NCBI GenBank assembly: GCA_024711125.1
Contig: JANJTM010000053.1
Coordinates: 1 to 63,737, forward strand
Direction: 5' to 3'
DNA: 63,737 nt
DNA from: Rhodothermales bacterium
GTDB taxonomy: Bacteria; Bacteroidota; Rhodothermia; Rhodothermales; UBA10348
Each line of letters opens with the position of its first letter. Position 1 is the first letter of the stretch. The position numbers and the translations under genes were made by a program. Shown here in pieces: positions 47,141-56,726 of the stretch. The notes below the pieces were generated by a model that saw only the letters and a program-made list of their open reading frames with translations, did not search any database and was not told the origin of the DNA.

Positions 47141-47173
47141 TTGACGGAACGGACCCCGGGCGGTCTGTACCTT
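47141..47173 (+). promoter_or_regulatory. Candidate promoter of fbaB
   Basis: TTGACG (47141-47146) and TACCTT (47168-47173, followed by G) are separated by 21 bases. The spacing is long for a classic sigma-70 promoter but fits the TTG/TAnnTTTG arrangement of Bacteroidota. It lies about 95 bases before the start codon. Confidence 0.35.
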
Positions 47174-47268
47174 GACCCCGATCGGCGCCCCGCGCTCCGG
47201 TCGCCACCAGCCGCCGCCGCGGCACCCGCCGCCGGCCGACTTCCGAGAACCTACCGATCCAGACGATC

Positions 47269-48348
<1,080 letters not shown>

Positions 48349-48381
48349 CGAGGCGTTCCGCGCTGTGATGGCACGGTGATC

Positions 48382-48413
48382 GGGCGCGGCCTCCCTCCCG
48401 GGGGGCCGCGCCC
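48382..48413 (+). terminator. Terminator of fbaB
   Basis: GGGCGCGGCC (48382-48391) pairs perfectly with GGCCGCGCCC (48404-48413), loop 12 bases, followed by TGCATTT. It begins 34 bases after the fbaB stop. Confidence 0.7.
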
Positions 48414-48523
48414 TGCATTTCAGGGGTTATGCCGCGGCAGGTAGTTCGTCATGGGTAGGTCGCGGCCCGGAAGTCGGGCATGTCGACCACCTGGCCTTGA
48501 CGTGACCCCCTGGTGTTGGTATT

Positions 48524-48829
48524 ATGACCAACAGTCGAGCCGTGTTGCTCATGCGCGAGCGTATCGGGTTCTCGGAGACCGCATTTGCCGAGATGGTACT
48601 CTGGCGGGTCCCCGTGCCCGTTCGGGGTTCGGTGCACGAATTCAAGTACCGATTGGCCTTCGTGGTTGGTGGGGACTGCGTGGTCCGCTATGACAACGAG
48701 GCGGGCAAAGGGGACCATCGGCACTACGGCGCCCATGAAACCGCCTACCCGTTCACGACGCCGACGAGGTTGCTGGCTGATTTTCACCCGGACATCCGGA
48801 GGTGGCTGCATGCGAACGGTGATTCTTGA
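48524..48829 (+). CDS. TumE-like (DUF6516) toxin
   Basis: A 101-residue protein of the DUF6516/TumE toxin group. The typical order is LLMRERIGFSETAFAEMVLWRVP, then HEFKYRLAFVVGGDCVVRYDNEAGKGDHRH, with the conserved Arg-Tyr-Asp and DHRH residues likely at the active site, then LLADFHPDIRRW. Toxins of this family are paired with a small helix-turn-helix antitoxin. The downstream gene fits that and overlaps this one by 20 bases. Family recognition is by motif pattern. Confidence 0.8.
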   Translation: MTNSRAVLLMRERIGFSETAFAEMVLWRVPVPVRGSVHEFKYRLAFVVGGDCVVRYDNEAGKGDHRHYGAHETAYPFTTPTRLLADFHPDIRRWLHANGDS

Positions 48830-49154
48830 CGTGCGATCGTTCGACGACGTCGCCCAGGACTTCCTGGGGGCCTGGAAAACGGGCAGTGCGACAGGAGTCG
48901 AACGCTTCAGCTTCATTTCTCCCGAACTGCTGTGGAAGACCCTGACCGCGAAGCGCTGGCAGATCATCAAGGCGATGTGCGGAGCGGGCCGCATGCCGCT
49001 CCGGGAGCTTGCGCGCCGCCTCCAGCGAGACGTCAAGTCGGTACACGCAGATGTCACGGCTCTCGTAGACGCAGGCCTCGTCACCCGATCACCCCGGGGA
49101 ATCGAGTTCCCTTATGACGAGGTGCGGGTGGAATTCGTCCTGCGAGCGGCCTGA
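48810..49154 (+). CDS. TumA-like helix-turn-helix antitoxin
   Basis: A 114-residue DNA-binding protein. The N-terminus (TVILDVRSFDDVAQDFLGAW) probably binds the toxin. The C-terminal winged helix-turn-helix reads LTAKRWQIIKAMCGAG, MPLRELARRLQRDVKSVHADVTALVDAGLV and GIEFPYDEVRVEFVL, like the HVO_A0114-type antitoxins. The start ATG lies 20 bases inside the toxin gene, so the two are translated together. It should neutralise the toxin and repress the operon. Confidence 0.8.
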   Translation: MRTVILDVRSFDDVAQDFLGAWKTGSATGVERFSFISPELLWKTLTAKRWQIIKAMCGAGRMPLRELARRLQRDVKSVHADVTALVDAGLVTRSPRGIEFPYDEVRVEFVLRAA

Positions 49155-49210
49155 CGAGGTGTTCAGGGCGATCGCCGCCCTGCTCGGTCTGGTCGTAGCA
49201 CGAACGGTGA

Positions 49211-50773
49211 TCACCGCACCCGCTGCAGGTCCAGGTCCTGGAAGTCGTAGCTGAAATCGGTGGCGTCGCTCACCCACTCCATCCGGATGGAGCGCGCCGA
49301 ACCGTCCGGTCCCACGGTGAAAATGGCGTAGACGTCGGCGCGCAGCTCGCGGTCGTCCCACTTCGCGATGAAGGTGTCGCCATTCCACGGGACGAGATCC
49401 CCGACGAGCGACGGAGTGTGCTCGAAGCGGACGCGCAGCCCGGCTTCTCCGCGTTCGACGAACACCTGCCCGTACCACGCGTCGCGGTACGTTCCGGCAT
49501 AGGCCTCCAAACCGCGGGGCTCGACTGCGCCCTCAGGCCGATCCGGCCACGCGAAGGGATCGACGCCGGGCGCCGCCCCGTTCCGCCGCATCGCGGTGTC
49601 GTAGGCCGTGATCCAGTCGTACGGCTCCCCTCCGATGAAGTGGTCCATGACCCGGTAGGCGATCGCGTCGAAGGCCGCGCCCGACTCCTGGTTCGTCAGC
49701 ACTGCCACGCCGGCCTTCAGCTCGGGCAGCATCATGACGCGGGACACGAATCCCGGCAGACCTCCGGTGTGCGTCACGACGAATTGCCCGCGATAGTCCC
49801 GGACGTTGAGACCGAGCGCGTACCCGTTGAAATGGGCCTTCTGGCGCCGGAACTCGGGCCGGGGATTCCCGATCGGCATCGGGGTGACGAGCGTCCAGAG
49901 TTGACGCGTCGTGGCCGGCGAGTACAACCGGCGATCCGGAGCGACGCGTCCCGAGTCCATCTGCACGATGATCCACTTCGCCATGTCGGCGGCGCTGGCG
50001 TTGATTCCGCCCGCCGGATTCGTGTTGTCGCTCGCGAACGCGGCCACGCGGCGCACGACCCCGTCGATGGCGGCGTGGGGTTGCGCGGCGTTACCGCCGT
50101 GCCCGGCTTCGCTGTGGCGCGTATTGGAATCGGCCATCCCGACGACGTCGAGGATGCGGGTCTGCACGAAGTCCTCCCACGACAGGCCGCTAACGGTTTC
50201 TATCACCTCGCCGGCCACGGTGTAGAGCACGTTGTCGTAGGCATACGCGCTGCGGAAACCGGTGGCCGGCTTGATGTACTGGAGCCGCTCGGCGATCTGC
50301 CGGCGATCCAGGTTGGACGGCGGCCACCAGAGGAGATCACCCGCGCCGAGGCCCAGGCCCGAGCGGTGTACCAACAGGTCCCGCACCGTCAGTTCCCGCG
50401 TAACGAACGGGTCGTACATGCGGAACCACGGCAGGATCTCGATGACCCGCTGGTCCCAGCCGATCTTCCCTTCCTCGACGAGCAGGCCGAGCGCGGTCGC
50501 CGTGAAGACCTTCGTGTTGGAGGCGATGCCGAAGAGCGTGTGCCCGTCCACGGGCTCGCCGGTGTCCAGGTCGCGTACGCCGTAGCCCTTCGCCAGCACC
50601 ACGCGGCCGTCCTTCACGATCGCGACGCCGATGCCCGGAACGTCGAACGTCTCGAGAACGCGCGTGACGTAGGCGTCGAAATCGGGCGGCGGGCCGGCCT
50701 GGCGGGCATTCGCGGGCGACGCGGCGAGCAGCGCGGTGAGCGCGACACAGCGGAAGAATCGGGCGACGGACAT
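49211..50773 (-). CDS. Exported serine hydrolase, beta-lactamase (S12) family
   Basis: A 520-residue protein with signal peptide ending ANARQ. Class C-like penicillin-binding fold: SxxK as Ser85-Asn-Thr-Lys88 in FGIASNTKVF, a Tyr-x-Asn as YDN in SAYAYDNVLY, and HTGG in VVTHTGGLPGFVSR. The last 110 residues are a DUF3471-type lipocalin-like domain (GLEAYAGTYRDAWYGQVFVERGEAGLRVRFE). Such proteins are peptidases or esterases rather than true beta-lactamases. It follows the T9SS cargo gene by 12 bases and is probably co-transcribed. Confidence 0.88.
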   Translation of the reverse strand: MSVARFFRCVALTALLAASPANARQAGPPPDFDAYVTRVLETFDVPGIGVAIVKDGRVVLAKGYGVRDLDTGEPVDGHTLFGIASNTKVFTATALGLLVEEGKIGWDQRVIEILPWFRMYDPFVTRELTVRDLLVHRSGLGLGAGDLLWWPPSNLDRRQIAERLQYIKPATGFRSAYAYDNVLYTVAGEVIETVSGLSWEDFVQTRILDVVGMADSNTRHSEAGHGGNAAQPHAAIDGVVRRVAAFASDNTNPAGGINASAADMAKWIIVQMDSGRVAPDRRLYSPATTRQLWTLVTPMPIGNPRPEFRRQKAHFNGYALGLNVRDYRGQFVVTHTGGLPGFVSRVMMLPELKAGVAVLTNQESGAAFDAIAYRVMDHFIGGEPYDWITAYDTAMRRNGAAPGVDPFAWPDRPEGAVEPRGLEAYAGTYRDAWYGQVFVERGEAGLRVRFEHTPSLVGDLVPWNGDTFIAKWDDRELRADVYAIFTVGPDGSARSIRMEWVSDATDFSYDFQDLDLQRVR

Positions 50774-50785
50774 ACCGGAACGGAA

Positions 50786-53700
50786 TCAGCGGACCAGGAC
50801 GACCGGCCGGGACACGGAACGTCCGCCGGCCGTGAGACGGTAAACGTACGCACCGGACGGAAGCGAATCCGCCTCGAGCCGCACGGAGTGCCACCCCGGC
50901 GTCCGCACCCCGTCGACGAGCGTGCGCACCCGGCGACCCGACACGTCGAAGAGCTCGAGACGCACCGACCCGGCGGCGGGCAGACCGAAACGGAGGACCG
51001 TGGTCGGATTGAACGGATTCGGATACGCCCCGAGCAGCGTGACCTCCCGCGGAACCCCGTCCTCCTCCACACCGGTAAGGGCGCCCCGCTCGAAACGGAC
51101 GGCGACGACCGCCGAAACCACGTCGGCCTGCCCGTCGCGGGTGACGACCCGGTGGTAGGCATCGATCGCCGTTCCGACCGGCGTTCCCGGCGAGAAGAGC
51201 AGGCCGACGAGTTCGGCGTACGCGACGTCGACCGACGTTGCCGACCCGGCATCGATCGATGCCAACGGCGCGGAGAAAACCGGGTCGAGCGCCAGTTCCC
51301 ACCGATACTCGAGGGCATCCCCGTCCGGATCCACGCCCGGGGTCCACGAGGCGCGCAGCGTCGTCGCGGGATCTCCGGTCAGCAGGACCGTGCCGCCCCC
51401 CGCCGGTTCCGTCGGCTCTGCCGCCGTGGGCACCCGGTTGGCCTCGAGGTGCGTGGTGGATTCGGGAACGCCGTCGCGGTCGGCGTCCGTCTCGACGGTA
51501 AGCGACGAGCCCGCGGTCCAGTCGGGTTTGAGCGCCACAGCGGCACCGTCCGGCACCGGGACCCCCTCGACGCGCATCTCGTGCCCTTCGTCGTCGAGAA
51601 GCGCGACCGAAAACGAGGCGACGGGCCCCGTCGCCGTCACGACGACAGCGCCCCGGCCCGGGTCGGCCGTCATCTCCAGGTCTCCGTCCACGACGGCATC
51701 GGCCCTCAGCAGACTGCCCAGCGACGGCCAGATCGCCTCCACCGCAAGGGAATCGGACCCGTCTCCGGGCACGGACACGGAGAAGGCCCCGCCGTCCACG
51801 TTCACACGCAGCCCGGCGTTCGCAGCGCCTCTTCCCGACGCCCGGAACCACGTCGAGCCCCCGAGAACCGACGTCGACGCGCCTCCGCCGACCTCGATGC
51901 TCGTCGGTCCCTCCGGCACGAGGTAGCTCACGGGCGGCGCCGGTCCTCCGACGAAATTCGGAAGGATCTCGGCGCCGGCGAGCGTGGACGCGGCCGTCGA
52001 ACCGTCCCAGGTCACCGATCCTCCCACTCCGGAGATCGCGACGGTCTCGGCGTCGCCGGCCAGGATTTCGAGCATGCCCGCACCGGAGCGCTTCGGCGCG
52101 ATCTCCTGCGGAATCCGGGCGTACCAGGCATAGTCCGGGATCGGATCCAGCAGGAAGAGCCCGATCGTTCCGCCCCACACCGGGCTGAACCCGTCGTAGC
52201 TCCAGGTGTCGTTCGCGGTGTCGACGAGCACGAACGCATCGTCGTCGCCCGGCTTGTTCGGGTCGTAGATCAGGATCCGGTACCGACCGCCGCCCGCCGG
52301 GTCCGGTTCGACCCGGTACGGAACCACGACGTGCCCCCCCGCATCGCCCGGCGCCCGCATGGCGAGCGTGCGGTCGTCCGACGGATCGTCGCTCTCCAGC
52401 ATCGAACGGACCGCGTCGAGCGTGACCGTCGCGGTCTTGTCGCCCTTCGCGCGGATGTAGACCCGCACCCCCTCGCTGTACTGGTAGTTCTGCACCGCGT
52501 TGATGGCGGCGCGCAGATTCGTCGCGACGCGGGGGTCGGCACCCGATGCGTAGAGACTCGGGTAGTACCCGTAGCGGGGCGATGCACCGGCCGGATCGGC
52601 GAAGATCTGCATCGCCGACACGGCCATTCCGCCGCACGAGCCCTTCCAGGCACCGAGCCCGTCCCGGAGCGCCGCCCAGAAGCCCGCGAACCGCATCGAA
52701 TAATGACCGATGGACCGGTCCGCGTACGCCGTCTCCGGGCCGAACGCATCGACGAACGAGTTCCAGTCGGGAAAGAAATCCGGGCGGCCGGACGACGGCT
52801 CGCGGGTGAATGCCTCCGGAAACAGCAGCCCGGTGTAGGGGTCAATGCCTCCGTAATCGAATGCGCTCCACCAGGATGCCGGAAACAGGAACTGCTCGGT
52901 GTTGCTGAACCCCCACCCGTGCGCGCTCGGGCGGAAGGCCTCCAGCTCGCCCGCATCGCCGACCCGGGTGAGCTGGTAACCCTTCACGCTGAAGGGCTCG
53001 CCCCACGCGATCGGGGTACCGCCGGTGACGCGCAGCCCCACCCGGCACCGCGCACACACGAAGGCCTGGGACGGAATCGTAACCTCGAACCAACCCTCGC
53101 GGCGTTCGACGTTCGTGGCGACGAGCTCGACCGGGGCCGTGTCGGAGGCGCGGAACAACAGGTCGATCGTTCGCGAATTGCCGCCGTACCACGTGACGGT
53201 CTGGTTCACCCCGGGCTGCCACCGCGTGCCCGCCGTAGGGGCCATCGGCGTCGGCGGCTTCGGAGTCAGCACGGCCATCCAGGCTTCGGTTCGGCCGGCC
53301 GGGTTGGTCCCGTGGCCCACGATGACCGATCCGTCGCCGGAAATCGCCGCCGCCGCCGTGAGGGTCCAACCGGTGAGGTCGAACCCGTAATCGGTCTCGA
53401 GCACCGTCTTGAGGGCGCGCATGCCGCCCGCCTGGGTCCAGTGGAACGCCTCCGAGCCGGCCGCGCCCGCCCCGCTGCCGACGACGATCGTTCCGTCGCC
53501 CGAAACCGACTGCGCGATGCTGAAGAACGCTCCCCCGGGCAGATCGCCGAGGCCGGTCATCGTTCCGCCCGTCCAGCGGAACGCCTCGGTGCCCGACGCC
53601 GACGTGCTCGAACCCACCACCACCGAGCCGTCGAACGACGCGGCGAGCGCGGTGCTGGACGTGGCGCCCCCGGCCAGGTCCCCGAGCAGCGTCGGCGTTC

Positions 53701-54307
53701 CGCCGGACCAGGCGAACGCCAACGACGGCTCGCCCGTCGCCGTGCGCACCCCGACGACCGTCGCGCCGTCCCCCGAGATGCCGTAGCCGAACCCGGTGAA
53801 CCCCAGGGCCGTGAAGCCGCCGTCGACCGAAACGAACGGAAACGTGATGTTCTCGGCGAATCCGGTCCCCGCGCCGGAGCGTCCGTCCCACGACAGTCCG
53901 TACGCGCGTGCGGTCGCCTGGATGGGGCCGCCACCGAGGTCGACGACCGGGACCGAGAGCAGACCGTTCGTTCCCCCCTCGCGCGTGAACGCCTCGAACG
54001 GGCCCGAACCCACGCGCCGGTTTCCGAACAGCACCAGGCCCTCGGTGGAGGCCGCGCGCAATTCGCCCTCGATGCCGACCTGGTGGCCTCCCGGCGACGT
54101 CCAGCGGACGGCCTGGCGCACGCCGCCCCCGTCGACCGAGTAGCCGACGACCTCGAGCCCGTCGGGCGAGACCCCGAGCGCCCTCGTTTCGACGGTTCCG
54201 GCCGGGAATCCGAGCGGCTCGAAGAAGGCCTGCGCATGAACGGCGCACGGCAGGACAAGGCCGCACAGTGCGAGAAGCACCGGGGCGGCCGGGTTTCGAC
54301 GAATCAT
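50786..54307 (-). CDS. Large secreted protein with HAF repeats, papain-like segment and T9SS sorting domain
   Basis: A 1173-residue exported protein. Residues 1-26 are a signal peptide. Residues 40-345 are HAF-type extracellular repeats (LGVSPDGLEVVGYS, GISGDGATVVGVRT, SVSGDGTIVVGSG, AISGDGSVIVGHG). Residues 355-440 look like a beta-sandwich. Residues 460-740 contain GSCGGMAVSAM (Cys558), GGHVVVPYRV (His659) and ILIYDPNKPGDD (Asp682/Asn684), a Cys-His-Asn/Asp order seen in papain-like and transglutaminase-like folds. Beta-rich domains follow. The last 85 residues (YPNPFNPTTVLRFGLP, LFDVSGRRVRTL, YVYRLTAGG) are a type IX secretion sorting domain. Protease activity is inference only. Confidence 0.8.
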   Translation of the reverse strand: MIRRNPAAPVLLALCGLVLPCAVHAQAFFEPLGFPAGTVETRALGVSPDGLEVVGYSVDGGGVRQAVRWTSPGGHQVGIEGELRAASTEGLVLFGNRRVGSGPFEAFTREGGTNGLLSVPVVDLGGGPIQATARAYGLSWDGRSGAGTGFAENITFPFVSVDGGFTALGFTGFGYGISGDGATVVGVRTATGEPSLAFAWSGGTPTLLGDLAGGATSSTALAASFDGSVVVGSSTSASGTEAFRWTGGTMTGLGDLPGGAFFSIAQSVSGDGTIVVGSGAGAAGSEAFHWTQAGGMRALKTVLETDYGFDLTGWTLTAAAAISGDGSVIVGHGTNPAGRTEAWMAVLTPKPPTPMAPTAGTRWQPGVNQTVTWYGGNSRTIDLLFRASDTAPVELVATNVERREGWFEVTIPSQAFVCARCRVGLRVTGGTPIAWGEPFSVKGYQLTRVGDAGELEAFRPSAHGWGFSNTEQFLFPASWWSAFDYGGIDPYTGLLFPEAFTREPSSGRPDFFPDWNSFVDAFGPETAYADRSIGHYSMRFAGFWAALRDGLGAWKGSCGGMAVSAMQIFADPAGASPRYGYYPSLYASGADPRVATNLRAAINAVQNYQYSEGVRVYIRAKGDKTATVTLDAVRSMLESDDPSDDRTLAMRAPGDAGGHVVVPYRVEPDPAGGGRYRILIYDPNKPGDDDAFVLVDTANDTWSYDGFSPVWGGTIGLFLLDPIPDYAWYARIPQEIAPKRSGAGMLEILAGDAETVAISGVGGSVTWDGSTAASTLAGAEILPNFVGGPAPPVSYLVPEGPTSIEVGGGASTSVLGGSTWFRASGRGAANAGLRVNVDGGAFSVSVPGDGSDSLAVEAIWPSLGSLLRADAVVDGDLEMTADPGRGAVVVTATGPVASFSVALLDDEGHEMRVEGVPVPDGAAVALKPDWTAGSSLTVETDADRDGVPESTTHLEANRVPTAAEPTEPAGGGTVLLTGDPATTLRASWTPGVDPDGDALEYRWELALDPVFSAPLASIDAGSATSVDVAYAELVGLLFSPGTPVGTAIDAYHRVVTRDGQADVVSAVVAVRFERGALTGVEEDGVPREVTLLGAYPNPFNPTTVLRFGLPAAGSVRLELFDVSGRRVRTLVDGVRTPGWHSVRLEADSLPSGAYVYRLTAGGRSVSRPVVLVR

Positions 54308-54466
54308 GGCGGGTAGCTTCCGTGAATCGTTGACGCGCGGTGCCGCGCGCCCGGTACGGACGGGATGGTACGAAAGCCATCCGATTCGCGACACACCGGC
54401 CTGGTCGTCGCCGCGAAACCGGCGCGGGCAGTGCCGTATACTTGCGTTCCCAACGCATTCCGACCG

Positions 54467-56338
54467 ATGGAAGACCCGACGACGCCCTCCCCCGAACCGA
54501 CCCCGGACACCGCGACCACGGCCGCGCCCGCGCCCTCCCCCGAACCCGCGCCGGCCGACACGCCGTCGCTCGACGTCGAGAGCCCGGCCGCGCCGAGCCT
54601 GCTCGAGCAGTACACCGCGCACTACCCGGAGTGGGGCAAGGAATTCGCGCGCAAGTACCTGACGAAGACGCTCAACCAGTTCATCCTGTACGGGAGCGTG
54701 CGGGACCTCGTGCGCACGGTCGACGACGCCGGCAGACCCGACTACGTCTCGCTGCGCGATTTTCTCGTGCGCGACCTTTTCTCGGCGCGGGACATCATCG
54801 TCTTCTACGACCGTTCGTCGGGCATCCACTTTTCCGATCGCGAATCACAGATCGATTTCAACCGCGCGCTGTCGGGATACGACACGATTTTCGGAACCGA
54901 TTTCGCGAAGAAGCTGCCGCGCGATCCCGTGCGCGTGTTCTCGGTGCTCGAGAACTACTTCCGCCTGCGCCTCGCCGACGGCAAGCGCATCGCGTGCGTG
55001 ATGGACTACGCCGAGACCATCGTGCCGATGGCCGAGGCGTCGAGCTACTCGGCCGACGACCGCAACGCGATCGTCTTCCTGCAGAAGTGGGCGCACGATC
55101 CGCTCTTCCTCGAGAAGGATTTCACCGTGCTGCTGGTCGCCGAGAACCTGACCGAGCTGAACCAGCAGATCGTGCAGAGCGCCTACACGGCCGAGATCAA
55201 CATCCCGCTGCCGGCCGAGCCCGCCCGAGCCGACTTCGTGGCGTGGTACCTCGAGGGCAAGGAGGAGGCGTTCGGACTCCAGAGCCAGGTGAGCCCGCGT
55301 GCGCTGTCGGCCAATACCGCCGGCCTGGGGTTCATCCAGCTGCGCACGATCCTCGCCGACGTGCTCGAAAACCGCACCCGGCTCACGTTCGAGGCGCTCA
55401 GCGACCTCAAGAAGGAGTTCATCGAGGCCGAAGCCCACGGCATGCTCGAATTCGTCGAGACGGACTACACGCTCGACATGGTGGCCGGCCACAAGGAGGC
55501 CAAGACGCACCTGCGGCATGCCGCCATCGCGCTCAAGAACGGCCGCCCGGACGTCATGCCGATGGGCTACCTCGTTTCGGGGCCGGTCGGAACCGGCAAG
55601 ACCTTCGCCATCACGTGCTTCGCCGGTGAGATCGGGATCCCGATGGTGAAGCTCAAGAATTTCCGCTCGCAGTGGCAGGGGCGGACCGAAGCCAACCTCG
55701 AGCGCATCCTCGCGCTGCTGGAAGCGATGACGCCGGTGGCCGTGATGATCGACGAGGCCGATGCCGCGCTCGGCGACCGCGATTCGTCGGGGGATTCGGG
55801 CGTCTCGAAACGCGTGTTCGGACAGATCGCGAGCTTCATGTCGAACCCGAAGCACCGCGGACGCATCGTGTTCTTCCTGCTCACGGCGCGGCCGGATTAC
55901 ATGCCCGTCGACCTCAAGCGGCAGGGCCGGGCCGAGGAGCACATCGCGCTCTTCTACCCCTCCACGCGCGAGGAGCGGGAGGAACTGCTGCGCGTCATGC
56001 TGAAGCGCACGAAGGTCTCCATCTCGATGGACGACATTCCCGAGGCGCTGCTCAACGGCGAGCGTACGTTTTCCGGGGCCGACATGGAGGCGCTCATGAC
56101 GCGGGCCAAGTTCCGCGCCGCCGCCTCGTCCGACGGAACCGGGCAGGTGACGCGGGAGATCCTCGAGGACGTGGTCGACGATTTCATGCCGCCCACCTAT
56201 CCGCTCGAGGTCGAACTGCAGACGCTCGCGGCCGTGCTGGAATGCACGTCCCGCGTGCTCCTGCCCGAGAAATACCGCGAGATGGACCGCGAGACGATCG
56301 TGCGCAGGGTGGACGAACTGAAGAAGCTCGTCAAATGA
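54467..56338 (+). CDS. AAA-family ATPase with degenerate N-terminal ATPase-like module
   Basis: A 623-residue protein. Residues 1-45 are a Pro/Thr/Ala-rich linker. Residues 45-270 look like a degenerate ATPase module: a Walker-B-like strand ACVMDYAET at 176-184 and VLLVAENLTE, but no P-loop. Residues 330-560 are a canonical AAA domain: Walker A GPVGTGKT at 372-379, Walker B VAVMIDEAD at 424-432, sensor-1 VFFLLTARPDY, arginine-finger region LKRQGRAEEHIALFYP, and a C-terminal lid with FSGADMEALMTRAKF. Its stop overlaps the start of a EutN/CcmL shell-vertex gene (ATGA). The partner suggests a role in assembling or remodelling a protein shell, but no substrate is known. Confidence 0.85.
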   Translation: MEDPTTPSPEPTPDTATTAAPAPSPEPAPADTPSLDVESPAAPSLLEQYTAHYPEWGKEFARKYLTKTLNQFILYGSVRDLVRTVDDAGRPDYVSLRDFLVRDLFSARDIIVFYDRSSGIHFSDRESQIDFNRALSGYDTIFGTDFAKKLPRDPVRVFSVLENYFRLRLADGKRIACVMDYAETIVPMAEASSYSADDRNAIVFLQKWAHDPLFLEKDFTVLLVAENLTELNQQIVQSAYTAEINIPLPAEPARADFVAWYLEGKEEAFGLQSQVSPRALSANTAGLGFIQLRTILADVLENRTRLTFEALSDLKKEFIEAEAHGMLEFVETDYTLDMVAGHKEAKTHLRHAAIALKNGRPDVMPMGYLVSGPVGTGKTFAITCFAGEIGIPMVKLKNFRSQWQGRTEANLERILALLEAMTPVAVMIDEADAALGDRDSSGDSGVSKRVFGQIASFMSNPKHRGRIVFFLLTARPDYMPVDLKRQGRAEEHIALFYPSTREEREELLRVMLKRTKVSISMDDIPEALLNGERTFSGADMEALMTRAKFRAAASSDGTGQVTREILEDVVDDFMPPTYPLEVELQTLAAVLECTSRVLLPEKYREMDRETIVRRVDELKKLVK

Positions 56339-56616
56339 ACCTCTGCCGCGTCACCGGCACCGCCGTCGCCCCCGTCAAGGCCGACGCCTTCCGCGAGCAG
56401 AAGCTGCTGGTGGTGCGTGCGCTGCGGCTCGACGGTTCGCTCGCCGACGGGATCGACCAGCTCGCGCTCGACCCGGGATTCGGGGCGGGTCCGGGCGATA
56501 CCGTGCTCGTCACGAAGGAAGGCGGTGCCGTCAAGCAGCTGCTCGGACGGGACGACGCGCCGGCGAACGTCGTGATCGTGGGTATCGTGGACGACTGGAA
56601 CGTGGCGGAAGGCTGA
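56335..56616 (+). CDS. EutN/CcmL-family microcompartment vertex protein (BMC-P)
   Basis: A 93-residue protein with the size and pattern of pentameric bacterial-microcompartment vertex proteins. It begins MNLCRVTGTAVAPVKADAFREQ (family: start strand, GTVVAT, then KLLVV), continues KLLVVRALRLDG, has DPGFGAGPGDTVLVTKEGGAVKQLLG (the conserved GAGxGDxVLV), and ends APANVVIVGIVDDW (the AIVGIVD strand). Its ATG overlaps the ATPase stop by 4 bases, so the products are made together. No BMC-H/BMC-T hexamer gene or encapsulated enzyme is present in the window. Confidence 0.85.
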   Translation: MNLCRVTGTAVAPVKADAFREQKLLVVRALRLDGSLADGIDQLALDPGFGAGPGDTVLVTKEGGAVKQLLGRDDAPANVVIVGIVDDWNVAEG

Positions 56617-56726
56617 GCGGGCCGGGTGCCCGTGACCAAATCGGGATGGATCGGATTCGGGGCGCGCTGTATGTTTGTCGCCCTTCCGCTCCCCCAACGC
56701 GGCCCGGTCGCCGGGCCCCCGGACGC

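Noticed and set aside
49418-54316. A 1632-codon open frame on the plus strand opposite the T9SS cargo and serine hydrolase genes
   Set aside because: It is an antisense shadow caused by high GC codon use. Its translation is Arg/His/Asp-rich with no domain, while the minus strand has signal peptide, repeats and sorting domain.
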